Source of the DNA: Boesenbergia rotunda
Taxonomy: Eukaryota > Streptophyta > Magnoliopsida > Zingiberales > Zingiberaceae
Assembly (NCBI GenBank): GCA_024364735.1
Contig: JAGFNQ010005260.1
Span: 46,527 to 110,526 of the forward strand
Length of the DNA: 64,000 nucleotides
Direction of reading: 5' to 3'
Positions 11,335-22,598 of the stretch are shown here, one piece after another; within the stretch, counting starts at the first letter, position 1; the number at the start of each line of letters is the position of its first letter. The notes under the pieces are model-generated. The model did not search any database, had not been told where the DNA came from, and saw nothing but the letters and a program-made list of their open reading frames with translations. Position numbers and translations under genes: made by a program.

Positions 11335-11620
11335 GAGATTAATTAGTTTTATTATAAAGTTAGTTATAATAAAACTTGGTTTAAACGGAATAATTCATAA
11401 GTGAATTTATAGGTTAATTTCTTATGATAATTAATTAGTTTTATTATAAAGTTAGTTATAATAAAATTCATAAGAGAATTTATACGATAAATTTCTTATG
11501 ATAACTAATTAGTTTTATTATAAAGTTAGTTATAATAAAACTTGGTTTAAACGGAATAATTCATAAGAGAATTTATAGGATAAATTTCTTATGATAACTA
11601 ATTCCGTTAATTCCGTTAAT
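11335..11620 (+). repeat. AT-rich tandem repeat in B2 5' LTR
   Basis: Segments built from TTTTATTATAAAGTTAGTTA followed by a TTCATAAGAGAATTTATAGG-like block are repeated about three times. The same array occurs in LTR 20119-22593 and in S4 (54230-54490, reversed); the short-subfamily LTRs have a single copy. Confidence 0.75.
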
Positions 11621-11655
11621 TCGGTTAAGAGAAGAGTTGGCAAGGGAGAAGCAAC

Positions 11656-11663
11656 TATATAAG
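11656..11663 (+). promoter_or_regulatory. TATA box of B2 5' LTR
   Basis: TATATAAG in the context AACTATATAAGGAACC, followed by a CT-rich stretch. Confidence 0.7.
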
Positions 11664-12328
11664 GAACCATAGGCAAGCCTTGGATTCCTAAGATTTGGAT
11701 AATTGAAATAGAGCTAACCTCTCCCTCTCTCTCTTCTATTCTTTTCTCTCCTTCCCCTCTCTTCCCTTAGGGCCGGCGCCCACTCTTGGAGTCTTAGGGC
11801 CAGCGCCCACTTGGAGGCTTAGGGCCGGCGCAATCTCTACCCAACCAAAGGTTGCCGTGAGCTTCAAGAAGAAGGAGAACCCGAACAAGAAGAAGAAGAA
11901 GCGGATAGCGACTCCTCTCTTCCCGGAATTTGGATTCCACTTCTTGTTGGTTAGTTTCCTAATTCCTCTCTTGATCTTCTTTGTTGTGCCTATAGAGAAT
12001 CTAGTAGTTCTCGTCGGTACAAAACTCCTGACTTTGCGAAGTCATCCCGAAGAGAACCCGGCGTGGACGCGAATAGAGGTGAAGCTTCCAAGGGACGCTA
12101 TGGTTGGATCTCGTCCCTTTCTTCGAGTTACGAGAGGTATAATGTAAATTAGTTTACTTTTCCACAAAGTTTTATTTTATGATTATGTCAACACACCATA
12201 TGATTTCATGCTAGATACGAAGTTAAAATAATTTAGAAAATTATTTTATGCAAATTCTTCCGCTACACGTAAAAGTTTAAAATTTTACGAACTCGTATCC
12301 TTGTCGACATGCACCCGGTCCCAAACAG

Positions 12329-12343
12329 TGGTATCAGAGCCGG
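12329..12343 (+). promoter_or_regulatory. Primer-binding site of B2
   Basis: TGGTATCAGAGCCGG, one base after the 5' LTR. Confidence 0.92.
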
Positions 12344-14040
12344 TTAGTGTTCGACTTAATCATATAATTGTTTTGTGGAAAACTTTGTCATGATCTGAAT
12401 TTCGGAAAAATTTTCAATTATGGAAACTTTCAAATTATAATAAATTTTAGATTTAGGAATTTAAAAGTTTGGAAATCCTCATGAAATTTCGCAAACGTTT
12501 GAAATTTTCTAATTTCTGAAATTTTATAATAATTGTGAAAACTTCCCATCTTTGGAAACTTTCCAATTTTGGAAATTTTTCTATTTTAGAAATTTTTCAA
12601 TTTTGGAAATATGTAAGTTTTCTTTGTACCGGAAACTTACAATTATTCTGAAAAACTATTTTGAAATCTCGCAATTTTGGGCACTTTCTCTTAAGAAAGT
12701 CTAGACAAATTCATGGACAGTTAATTGAAAATTAAATTTAAATTGGTTTTTAAATTGACAACAAAATTCTTTATTTTGGATTGCGCCTCGGGGAGCCGTC
12801 CAATTTAAAGTTAGTTGTTGTAATTTAATTTCCCAATTTTTAATTGAAATTGTCATGTTTGATTTGGATTGAGCCTCGGGGAGCCGTCCAATTGGATTTA
12901 CAACACATTACTTTTCTTTGGGTATCTGAGCCTCGGGGAGCCACCCTTAGAAAATCGATTTGTTGTAATTAATTCAATCCATGAATAAAATATGTTGAAG
13001 AGGTGATGCTCTTACATATTGTTGTCTCCAAAATTAATTAGGAAAATGGTTTCCTATAGAGTTTTCTTAAATGAGATTTTCATGAAAATAATATGTAGTT
13101 GAATTAAGGGATTTGTCTCTTAATTTAATAAGATTTGATTTAGAGAAATCAAAGTCTTGAACATATTATTTCCAAAATTAATTAAGACAATTTAGGAAAT
13201 TGTTTCCCAAAACAATTCCTTTAATAAAGTATGAAATTGGAATTAGGAAATCCGGTTCCTAATTCAATTAATGAGACTTGATAACTTAAGTCACATACAT
13301 ACTTAATTAAGAAAATCGTTAGTCATGACATAATTCTATGTCATGAATGTGCTTAGAAAAGATGAGACCCAAAACCCCTTAGAAAATATTAAGGCCAACA
13401 CCTTCCATTAATATGGTTAGAATCGGAGTTTTGTTTCTCGATTGGGTTGATGGACACATCCATGCCCGACTTGAACCTCAACATGTTCAAACCATGGAAT
13501 TAGTTTATGAATAATATAGTTGGAGTCAGAGGTCAATCCTTAGTTTTGGTTGTTGGACACATCCAAGCCTGGCTAAGCGGTTGAATGAGCACCAACCATA
13601 TTAAAACTATTTCTTGATTAATGGGTCAGCCTTAAGCTTGGAGCATCGATTTGTTGTGCCACAGCCAAGGTCGATGTAAAGAGAGGTGCAGTTGGGTGCT
13701 ATGTATAATGATACATACTTGTTAATGAGTTAACAACCCAATGATTTATGCAAACATTCAATTAGTTGATAGCATAAAGTGATAGTTACATATATGTGAT
13801 GTGTAATCGGTAAAATTACCTACCTTCATAGCTAAGAAAAACTTGATGGCCACAGCCATGGTAGTTCTTATCTATGGTTGGATATCAACCTATTTAGAGA
13901 TGTTCCTACGATCTCCCGAATTGATAATAAGGGTGACTCAATTCGTAAAATAAATAGGATTTAATATATGTATGATGATACATTCTTTAATCATTCTTCT
14001 TACTAAGCTCAATTTGTATTTCTAGGATAATCACTCGATC
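12344..14040 (+). other. B2 untranslated leader
   Basis: About 1.7 kb, no coding ORF. It carries the same GGAAA/TTTCC self-complementary runs and three hairpins (12774-12954) as B1, then two duplicated passages around 13430-13620 with a TGGACACATCCA palindrome in each. It ends AATCACTCGATC just before the gag ATG. Confidence 0.75.
12774..12954 (+). other. Three leader hairpins with a shared apex (B2)
   Basis: Hairpins at 12775-12803, 12862-12893 and 12912-12954, each with the apex GCCTCGGGGAGC. In the second, the basal stem is ATTTGGA/TCCAATT, whereas B1 has TTTGGT/ACCAAA: both sides changed together. Confidence 0.6.
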
Positions 14041-15419
14041 ATGTCTTCCCTAAACTTGCATTCCATTTTGGACACCAATAAACTGACTGGGCCAAACTTC
14101 ATGGACTGGCTTCGAAACCTGAGGATAGTCCTCAAGGCTGAGAAGCTTGCTTATGTCCTTGAAGATCAACTTCCCAACCGTCCTCCTGAAAATGCAACTC
14201 CAGACCAGTTTCCTGAGTTGCTCAACCTGCTGAAGACTGTAGAGCCTTCTGTGAAGCAGGATCAAAAGACGGTACTGTTAGTTGGTTCCTCGAAGAAAGG
14301 TTCTAAGAGGAAGGCCAAAGAACAAAATAAGGGAAAGAAGAAAAAGGCCAAAAAGACTGAAAATACCCTAAAAGACACTTGCCATCACTATGGCAAGGAG
14401 GGTCACTGGCGAAGAAACTGCAAGGTTTATCTTGAGTCCTTGAAAGAGAAGGCATCTGATGCCCCATCCTCTTCAAGTATCTTCGTTATTGAATGTCACT
14501 CTATTTCCTCAAACACATGGGTACTTGATACTGGGTGTAGCTCACATATATGTAATGACATACAAGGGCTAAGGAATAGAAGAAGACTCGTCAAAGGAGA
14601 AGCAAATCTGCGAGTTGGAAATGAAGCAATGATTGCTGCTATTGCCATCGGAACATATTTACTAAAGCTCCCGACTGGACGTGTCTTAGAATTGGATAAT
14701 TGTTATTTCATTCCTTCGTTAATAAAGAACATTGTATCTATTTCATGTTTGAATGAAAAGGGTTATCATTTAACTTTTAGTAACAATTGTTGTTACATAA
14801 CTTTAAATGGCGTTCTTTATGGGAATGGAACTTTGTGCAATGGTATCTACACGTTAGATTTATCCGGTGACGTTTTCAATATCGACGTTAGCAACAAACG
14901 TGCTCGAATAGATAATCGAATAGACTCCTACACTTGGCATTGCCGTCTTGGCCATGTAAGTAAGAAATGCATGACCGAATTACACCGATGTGGAATTTTG
15001 GAATCATTTGAACCCGGTTCATTTGATACATGCGAATCATGCTTAAAAGGCAAGATGACCAAATTACCCTTTTCCGGAAAAGGTAATCCAGTGGGAGAGT
15101 TGCTTGGTCTAATACATACTGATGTATGTGGACCAATGTCAACTCATGCACAAGGAGGCTATAGCTACTTCATCACCTTTATCGATGATCACTCACGATT
15201 CGGGTATGTGTTCTTGATGAAACACAAATCTGAAGCCTTTAAGAAATTCAAAGAGTTCAGAAATGAAGTAGAAATACAGCTTGGCAAAAGTATTAAGATA
15301 CTTCGATCCGATCGGGGTGGTGAATACTTAAGTCATGAGTTTCAAGATTATCTTAGGGACAATGGGATATTGTCGCAATGGACTCCACCGTATACACCAC
15401 AGCATAATGGTGTATCTGA
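14041..15419 (+). pseudogene. gag-pol: B2 gag-pol, first part: Gag, protease, integrase to the split site
   Basis: A plus-strand frame from ATG 14041 encodes Gag, protease and most of integrase. Gag residues 1-56 match B1, then 125 residues of the core are missing in frame. The zinc knuckle at residues 114-127 reads CHHYGKEGHWRRNC, with Tyr in place of the second Cys. The protease motif DTG is at 163-165. Integrase shows the zinc-binding pair H300/H305 with C331/C334, and catalytic Asp at 361 (HTDVCG) and 424 (RSDRGGEY). Insertion S1 follows base 15419 and splits codon 460, the expected catalytic Glu of DD35E. The reading frame resumes at 17935. Confidence 0.9.
15415..15419 (+). repeat. Target-site duplication of S1, left copy (TCTGA)
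   Basis: TCTGA before TGTAGCGACC. The right copy at 17930-17934 reads TCTAA (one mismatch). The uninterrupted B1 copy at 24533-24545 has TCTGA once. Confidence 0.85.
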
Positions 15420-15649
15420 TGTAGCGACCCGCCTTCTTCTACCTTAGACGGATCGTTACTTCTCTCTACTTCTCTACTTTTGATACATGACTAAAAATGC
15501 GGAAATCTTTTTTTTTCTTTTTAAATTCATCTACGAATGATATTCTAACTTAAGTAGTCATGCATGATACCATGTCACACTTACTTTCTCAAAAACTCGT
15601 AAAATGGTACTATTTGAAACCTGCCTCACCCAACTCAGTTTTCGGGTAT

Positions 15650-15685
15650 CAGTCGACTGATACTGTATCAGTCGACTGATAGCCT
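15650..15685 (+). repeat. Short tandem ATCAGTCGACTGATA motif in S1
   Basis: ATCAGTCGACTGATA occurs twice in a row (from 15649 and 15668). Each copy is a perfect palindrome around GTCGAC. Confidence 0.7.
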
Positions 15686-17420
15686 GAAATCTGAATTTTC
15701 AGGTTTCGGCACTTGCTTCAAAGGTCCACCAATCATGTATTTTCGAGCCATATAAAACTATGATACCATTTCTATACTCTATGACAGTTTTCCTAAACAA
15801 TTTAGCCAATCAAACGAATCCATAAACTTGAATTTGGGACTTTTATGAAAGAAAATAAACTAAACAAGTTTATATAAACTTTAACAATAGAGTTTGTACC
15901 AATCTTGACTCCTATGCATTCATAATGCCAAATACATGTTCTACAACCTTGCTAATGCACTATGAAATGTGATTGCAACTTTTCTAAACATTTTTAAGCA
16001 ATAAAACTTGATTCAAAGGGAAATTGATACTATCTTGGCACAAACACCTTTTTCTCTAACAAAGTATCAATATCTCTAACTACTTACACTTCTACTCATC
16101 CAATGCGATCATAAGGATGTGTATGCTAAATGAAATGACATGGAATGTTTTCTCTAAGAAATTGAGCATGTAAAACTATCCAAAACTCAAATACTCTAAA
16201 ATCTCCATAAGCAAGAACTTGAAATTTGAATAAACTTAAACATTGCAATTCAAATAACTAAATTGTCTCGTCTCAAAGATCTCTCCATAATCAGCCACCA
16301 CACACACTCTACTCAGCACCGCTTCGTCGTCTTCCTTCAGAATTGCTTGCCTTTACCTTTATCTGCAATAAGAGGAAATGCAACTAGTAAGCAAAAAGCT
16401 TAGTAAGTACTATCTAGCTCACAAAATCTCGAAATGTGCAAACATGCTTCTAGAACAATATGAAAATCATATGAGATACTAATATGCTTGAAAGAAAACT
16501 AAGAACATGTATAACTCAAAACATGCATACTCAAGCAATAATAAATCTCATTTTACTTTTCTTGGCTCAACTTGAAACTTTAGCTATTCTTTAACTTTTG
16601 AAAACTTTCTTAAACTTTAGAAACTTTGCTAAAGCATATACTTGAAAATAATAATCACTTGGATCCACTGAAGACGTAAGTACCATCTCATATGCGCGTT
16701 CCCTAAAAGGTTGGGGTAGCGAGCCACCAATCCTAATAGAGCAGACCTTGGTCTACCAGGGCCAAGACCTTGGAATTGGACACCTGGATTTCTTTAACGA
16801 CGCCCTTGGACGCCGGGTACTGGCCTTATAAAATAAAATAGCTTTTCTTTCTTTTCTTTCTTATCTGTAAATGCCTTTGCATTTTCTGGAGCACCTTGCG
16901 TGCTAAAATCCCTAAGTCTTGACTTTTGGGGATTTCTTAAGGCCTTGGCCTTTTCTTTTCTTATCTTTATCTTTTCTTTTCTTTTCTCATAGCTTTTCCT
17001 TGGACCCTAAACTCACATAGGGTATTAATCAACATATATAAGCATATAATGAACTAAGATCACATGCAAAAACTCAAACGACAAGGAAATATCTCTTTTA
17101 AAACTTTTAAAGGAAATTCTCGCGGAAAAACCGCCTCTTACTGCAGGTGAGCAGTACTTACATTGATATCTTGGACTTACAACCAAGATTGACGTATAGG
17201 ACTCGGGAGAAACTTGAGATCTCGGAGAATTCTTCGCGCCTACGCGTTCCTCTCGTCGCGGGGATCCCGAATATAGGAATATCTCTTGGAGGGGAGCTTT
17301 GGCCGGCCCTCTTGGCCTTGGTGTTGTTTCGCCCAAGAGAGGAGAGGGGAAGGGTCGCGCGGCTAGGGTGAGGAAGAGGGAAAACCAAAAATCCAATTTC
17401 CTCTCTTAACTTATCTATTT

Positions 17421-17740
17421 ATATTTATGGGGCGGATTGACCTAACCACAACTTAAATATAAGTCTCTCCACTCTTTGCTGTGCTTGATACCCTAGCCTG
17501 GCTGGTCGCGCGCTTGCCTGGGTTCGTGCTGGTCGCGGGTTCGAACCCCCTGCTGCCCTTAACGATTTTTCTCCCTTTTTTCATCTATTTATACTTATGG
17601 GGCGGATTGACATAACTACCCCTTAAATATCCTTCTCTCCATCCCTTGTTCTGCTTGATACCCCTAGCCCAGCCGGTTGCGCGCTTGTGTGGTCCCGCGG
17701 TGGTCGCGGGTTCGATCCACCCGCTGCACTTAATTGGTTT
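17421..17740 (+). repeat. Duplicated block with tRNA-like boxes in S1
   Basis: Two copies of about 165 bp, each beginning CTATTTATA(T/C)TTATGGGGCGG. Each has an A-box-like sequence (TAGCCTGGCTGG at 17494-17505; TAGCCCAGCCGG at 17665-17676, a full match to TRGYNNARYNGG). Each also has a B-box-like sequence about 33 bp further on (GGTTCGAACCC at 17538-17548; GGTTCGATCC from 17709). The boxes run antisense to the LTR. No full cloverleaf, so not a tRNA gene. Confidence 0.65.
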
Positions 17741-17929
17741 TTCCATTTTTTTTTCCTTTTTTCCTTTTTTGGCTTTCTTTCTTTTTTTTTTCCAAAAATA
17801 CCAAACGGACTCAGAAAATTCCATAAAAATATTCTAAAAATTCCTAAAAATATCTAGAATATTTCTAAACCATTTTTAAATAATTCTAAGGACTTTAAGA
17901 ACTAAAAATGAAAATTTTGGGACGTTACA

Positions 17930-17934
17930 TCTAA
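17930..17934 (+). repeat. Target-site duplication of S1, right copy (TCTAA)
   Basis: Differs from the left copy TCTGA by one base. Confidence 0.8.
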
Positions 17935-20104
17935 GAGGCGCAACCGAACCTTGATGGACATGGTTAGGTCAATGATGAATCATGCAACTCTTCCAAAATC
18001 CTTTTGGGGCTATGCACTTAAGACAGTTGTTTACTTGCTAAACAGAGTCCCGACCAAGGTAGTCTCTACTACTCCATATGAGATATGGAATAGTAAGAAA
18101 CCCCACTTAACTCACCTTAAGATATGGGGTTGTCCTGCTTATGTGAAGCGGATTGTATCAAACAAATTGGATGCTAAGTCTGATAAATGTCTATTTATTG
18201 GATACCCTAAGGAAACGAAGGGTTACCAATTCTATCATTCCTTGGAACAAAAGGTGTTTGTTTCAAGGCATGCTGTATTTCTGGAAAAGGAATATCTTTT
18301 ACAAGAAAACAGTGGGAATGGCATTGAACTTGATGAAGTTCAAGAAACTCCAATAGACATTACAGAGACACCTAGTCTAGACCCACAACCAATACCTCAT
18401 AATGATGAGCTATCAGTTGAACCTAAAACTACACCACCTCTTCGTAGATCTGATAGGACACGCAATATGCCAGAGAGATACGGATTTCTCGTAAGTGAAT
18501 CGAACGACGTGTTACTCATAAGTGATGACGAACCTATCAGTTATGAAGATGTTCTGAAAAGTTCAGAAAGGGACAAATGGCTTGAGGCCATGAAGTCGGA
18601 AATGGATTCCATGTACGAAAACCAAGTATGGGACTTGGTTAACCCACCTGAAGGGATTAAGTCCATAGGGTGCAAGTGGGTTTTCAAGAAGAAAACCGAC
18701 ATGGAAGGTAATGTTGTTACCTTTAAGGCTAGATTAGTGGCAAAAGGATATCGTCAGAAGCAAGGAATTGATTATGACGAAACCTATTCGCCAGTAGCTA
18801 TGCTTAAATCCATTCGGATGCTCCTAGCCATAGCAGCTCATTATGATTATGAGATATGGCAAATGGATGTGAAAACAGCTTTCCTTAACGGAAACCTGCT
18901 TGAGGATGTATACATGATACAACCTGAAGGTTTCACATCGGTTGATAAAACCAAAGTATGCAAGCTTCGACGATCCATATATGGACTGAAGCAAGCATCT
19001 AGGAACTGGAACATCCGTTTTGATGAGACAATCAAAAAGTTTGATTTCTCACAAAATCCTGACGAACCTTGTGTGTACAAGAAGGTTAGTGGGAGTGCAG
19101 TCGTATTCCTAGTATTATATGTCGATGACATCTTACTTATAGGAAACGATATATCAGTCTTACAGACAGTTAAAATTTGGTTGTCCAAAACTTTCTCCAT
19201 GAAAGACCTGGGAGAAGCAACCTATATCCTTGGGATTAGAATATATAGAGATAGATCAAAACGGTTGCTTGGTCTTTCGCAGTCTACATATATAGACCGA
19301 GTGCTAAAAAGGTTTAGCATGTCGGAATCCAAGAAAGGTTACCTTCCCATCAGGCATGGGATCAACCTTTCAAAGTCTATGTGTCCGCGCACAGAAGACG
19401 AGAGGATTTGCATTAATAAGATTCCCTATGCATCCGCGATAGGATCTATCATGTATGCTATGTTATGTACTAGGCCCGATGTATCGTATGCTTTGAGCAT
19501 CACAAGCAGATACCAGTCGGATCCAGGAATGGATCATTGGGCGGCTGTTAAGACAATCCTTAAGTACTTAAGAAAAACTAAGGATGTGTTCCTAATATAT
19601 GGGAAAGGAGATATGGTAATACGTGGGTATACAGATGCCAGTTTCCAGACAGATAAGGATGACTCCAAATCGCAGTCTGGATACGTATTTACTTTGAATG
19701 GAGGCACAGTAAGTTGGAAAAGTTCCAAACAAGACACCGTAGCGGATTCCACCACGGAAGCGGAATATATTGTAGCTTCGGAAGCAGCAAAGGAAGCAGT
19801 CTGGATCGAGAAGTTCGTCTCCGAACTTGGCGTGGTTCCAACCATTGATGAAGCAGTGCCGGTTTACTGCGACAACAATGGAGCTATTGCACAAGCGAAG
19901 GATCCAAGGTCTCATCAGCGATCCAAACACGTACTTCGACGCTATCATCTGATCAGAGAGATTATAAGTAGGAATGACATAAAAATTGAGAGAGTTCCCA
20001 CTGAAAGGAATATAACGGATCCTTTAACTAAGGCCTTGCCTCAAAACAAGTTTGAGGGTCATGTTAGAGCCTGTGGTATTGGATACCGAAGCGATTGGCA
20101 TTAG
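17935..20104 (+). pseudogene. gag-pol: B2 gag-pol, second part: integrase end, RT, RNase H
   Basis: Continues the 14041 frame from 17935 after S1; the first Met is at 17951. It encodes the integrase C-terminus, then reverse transcriptase and RNase H with no internal stop (717 codons from 17951, stop TAG 20102-20104). RT motifs include [29 protein letters not shown] and the catalytic YVDD at about residue 392. RNase H shows [19 protein letters not shown] (about 597) and the C-terminal [14 protein letters not shown] block. Length and motif order are those of a complete copia pol. It is non-functional here because the frame is separated from its start and because the integrase is split. Confidence 0.92.
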
Positions 20105-20106
20105 GC

Positions 20107-20118
20107 CAAGTGGGAGTT
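20107..20118 (+). promoter_or_regulatory. Polypurine tract of B2
   Basis: CAAGTGGGAGTT directly before the 3' LTR; the (C)AAGTGGGAG form is usual for plant copia elements. Confidence 0.85.
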
Positions 20119-22593
20119 TGTTAGTGATATGAGAGAAGTGTCCTAAGGCAATCGCCTTATGATGTAAACATTTATATTATTAAATGATAATTCACTATTT
20201 GAGTATACATGTTTGTGTATTTGATTGGGATCTTAAACTCATCTACTGAATGTCTGCAATACAACTCACAGCATAAGAGAATTTGTGATGGGATCACAAC
20301 TAGTGATTATCTCTATATGTGCAATTGTGAAGTATTGAAATTATCCCTAGTCGATGAATTGATAAGAACGGACACTATCAATTCTGTTGAGACTAGCATG
20401 GGTTATTCTTTAATCAGCTGATTCTCACTGGCTGGTGACATTGGGATGTCCGGAGATAAACATGGATGCTAGTTAAGGGAACTAGTTCATTGGAGTGACT
20501 AGCTGTAAGACTTCATATGGGAATCTACATGTAGATATGTCAATGAAGTTCTTACTGTGGCTTAAGTGCGATGTTCCTTTGACTTGCGGTGTTCAAGTCA
20601 TCTTGGTCATGGAGACTTATACTTTAACATCTTAAGCAAACATCTCCAAGGATGTGTGGACCCAGGATGATTGGGTATAAGCCGAAGTGCCCGAAGATGT
20701 TTGAACAGCCTATAAAGGATTCACCACTCCTTGCGAGGAGTTGTATACCCAGGCCTATCGTCGGATTGTTACTCAAAACCTCTGGCCAGAGTACATCATG
20801 TTTAGAGTGCGAGTCTCTAAAATACATGAGAGTAATTAGAAATCCAAAGGACGAGAAAGACACTACTTGAGCTAGGTGTGACGTAGTCAGCCTAGTGGGG
20901 ACTGACACCATAGACCGTGTCCTGAACCAAGTGGGTATAAGGTGGTGAAGGGAATGGGGCACAATTCATTAGAGCTGCTGAAGGGTTTCAGAATAATTTC
21001 TTCTGGGGTCAAACCGTTGATCTTTCGATTAATTGGGGATCATGATGTACTACTAGGTGCCACTCATGATCGTTCTATAATTGGTTAATTATAGACGGCC
21101 AACATAAATCGAAAGCCTATTTAGTCACACGCACTACGAGTAATCCGAGGGATTTAAAACGAGTTGAAAATTGGATTTTCCGATCAAGAGAAATAAGTCG
21201 AATCTGAGTTAATCAGAGGCGCAATGGAAGCTAAAAATGGCTAAGTCTTTTGAAGGCTTTTTGGGCGAATTAAATGAGTTTAATTCGCATTGGTTCGGCT
21301 CGGTTTGGGCCGGCCAAAGAGGGTGCCAACCCTCCTTGGTTGGCCGGCCACCTATTGGGGAGATAACCAATTAATTTTGGTTTAATTAATAAAGTAAATC
21401 TAGCGTGATTTATTTTATAAATTATGGATAAATAAATTTGTATAAAGAAATTTATATAAATAAATTTATAGAAATTTATTCTTTTTATGGAAGTTAAAAT
21501 AATCCATGAATTGGTTTATTTTAATTTTATAAAATCAATTATGAATTGATTTTTCCATAATAAGAAAGTTCATAAATTTCTTATAAAATTTATTCCATAA
21601 TAAAAGGAGAGATTAATTAGTTTTATTATAAAGTTAGTTATAATAAAACTTGGTTTAAACGGAATCATTCATAAGAGAATTTATATGATAAATTTCTTAT
21701 GATAATTAATTAGTTTTATTATAAGGTTAGTTATAATAAAATTCATAAGAGAATTTATAGGATAAATTTCTTATGATAACTAATTAGTTTTATTATAAAG
21801 TTAGTTATAATAAAACTTGGTTTAAACGGAATAATTCTTAAGAGAATTTATAGGATAAATTTCTTATGATAACTAATTCCGTTAATTCGGTTAAGAGAAG
21901 AGTTGGCAAAGGAGAAGCAACTATATAAGGAACCATAGACAAGCCTTGGATTCCTAAGATTTGGATAATTGAAATAGAGCTAACCTCTCCCTCTCTCTCT
22001 TCTATTCTTTTCTCTCCTTCCCCTCTCTTCCCTTAGGGCCGGCGCCCACTCTTGGAGTCTTAGGGCTGGCACCCACTTGGAGGCTTAGGGCCGGCGCAAT
22101 CTCTACCCAACCAAAGGTTGCCGTGAGCTTCAAGAAGAAGGAGAACCCGAACAAGAAGAAGAAGAAGCGGATAGCGACTCCTCTCTTCCCGGAATTTGGA
22201 TTCCGCTTCTTGTTGGTTAGTTTCCTAATTCCTCTCTTGATCTTCTTTGTTGTGCCTATAGAGAATCTAGTAGTTCTCGTCGGCACAAAACTCGTGACTT
22301 TGCGAAGTCATCCCGAAGAGAACCCGGCGTGGACGCGAATAGAGGCGAAGCTTCCAAGGGACGCTACGGTTGGATCTCGTCCCTTTCTTCGAGTTACGAG
22401 AGGTATAATGTAAATTAGTTTACTTTTCCGCAAAGTTTTATTTTATGATTATGTCAACACACCATAAGATTGCATGCTAGATACGAAGTTAAAATAATTT
22501 AGGAAATTATTTTATGCAAATTCTTCCGCTGCACGTAAAAATTTAAAATTTTACGAACTCGTATCCTTGTCGACATGCACCCGGTCCCAAACA
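20119..22593 (+). repeat. B2 3' LTR (2,475 bp)
   Basis: Pairs with 9845-12327, about 2% different in the first 400 bases. TATA box at 21922-21929; AT-rich tandem repeat at about 21605-21880. Confidence 0.92.
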
Positions 22594-22598
22594 GCCAC
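22594..22598 (+). repeat. Target-site duplication of B2, right copy (GCCAC)
   Basis: Exact match to 9840-9844. The B1 leader resumes at 22599 with AGCCATGGTTGTTC. Confidence 0.9.

Larger units (their letters stand above)
9845..12327 (+). repeat. B2 5' LTR (long subfamily, 2,483 bp)
   Basis: Starts TGTTAGTGATATGAG and ends CGGTCCCAAACA. AT-rich internal repeats lie at 11335-11620. A Lys-rich 96-codon frame at 11857-12147 recurs in the other LTR but lies in the transcribed leader part of the LTR; I do not treat it as a gene. Confidence 0.9.
15420..17929 (-). mobile_element. S1: solo LTR of a Ty3/gypsy element inside B2 integrase
   Basis: 2,510 bp with TG...CA ends and a five-base target duplication, absent from the matching place in B1. 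On the minus strand it starts TGTAACGTCCCAAAATTTTC, like the G2 LTR start TGTAACGACCCGAAAAATTC, and has the same TTACTAAGC...CAG block (16420-16360), so it is read on the minus strand. No coding domain is present, as expected after recombination between two LTRs. Confidence 0.85.
9845..22593 (+). mobile_element. B2: full-length Tork/Angela-like copia nested in B1
   Basis: Two LTRs (9845-12327 and 20119-22593), an intact primer site, leader, one long gag-pol frame and a polypurine tract, flanked by an exact GCCAC duplication. Without the S1 insertion the element is about 10.2 kb. LTR divergence is about 2% in the parts I compared. Defects are the S1 insertion in integrase, a 125-codon deletion in Gag and one lost zinc-knuckle cysteine. 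The clade assignment rests on the integrase and RNase H style and on the long LTR, and is only moderately sure. Confidence 0.9.

Noticed and set aside
11857..12147. Lys-rich 96-codon frame in LTR U5, repeated at 22123-22413
   Set aside because: Part of the LTR leader; not kept in the short-subfamily LTRs and lacks any domain.
17538..17548. Possible tRNA gene (GGTTCGAACCC)
   Set aside because: No acceptor stem or anticodon arm can be formed around it; kept only as a tRNA-like box.
6027..22593. Tandem LTR array formed by unequal recombination
   Set aside because: The exact GCCAC duplication and the restored leader sequence show nested insertion instead.
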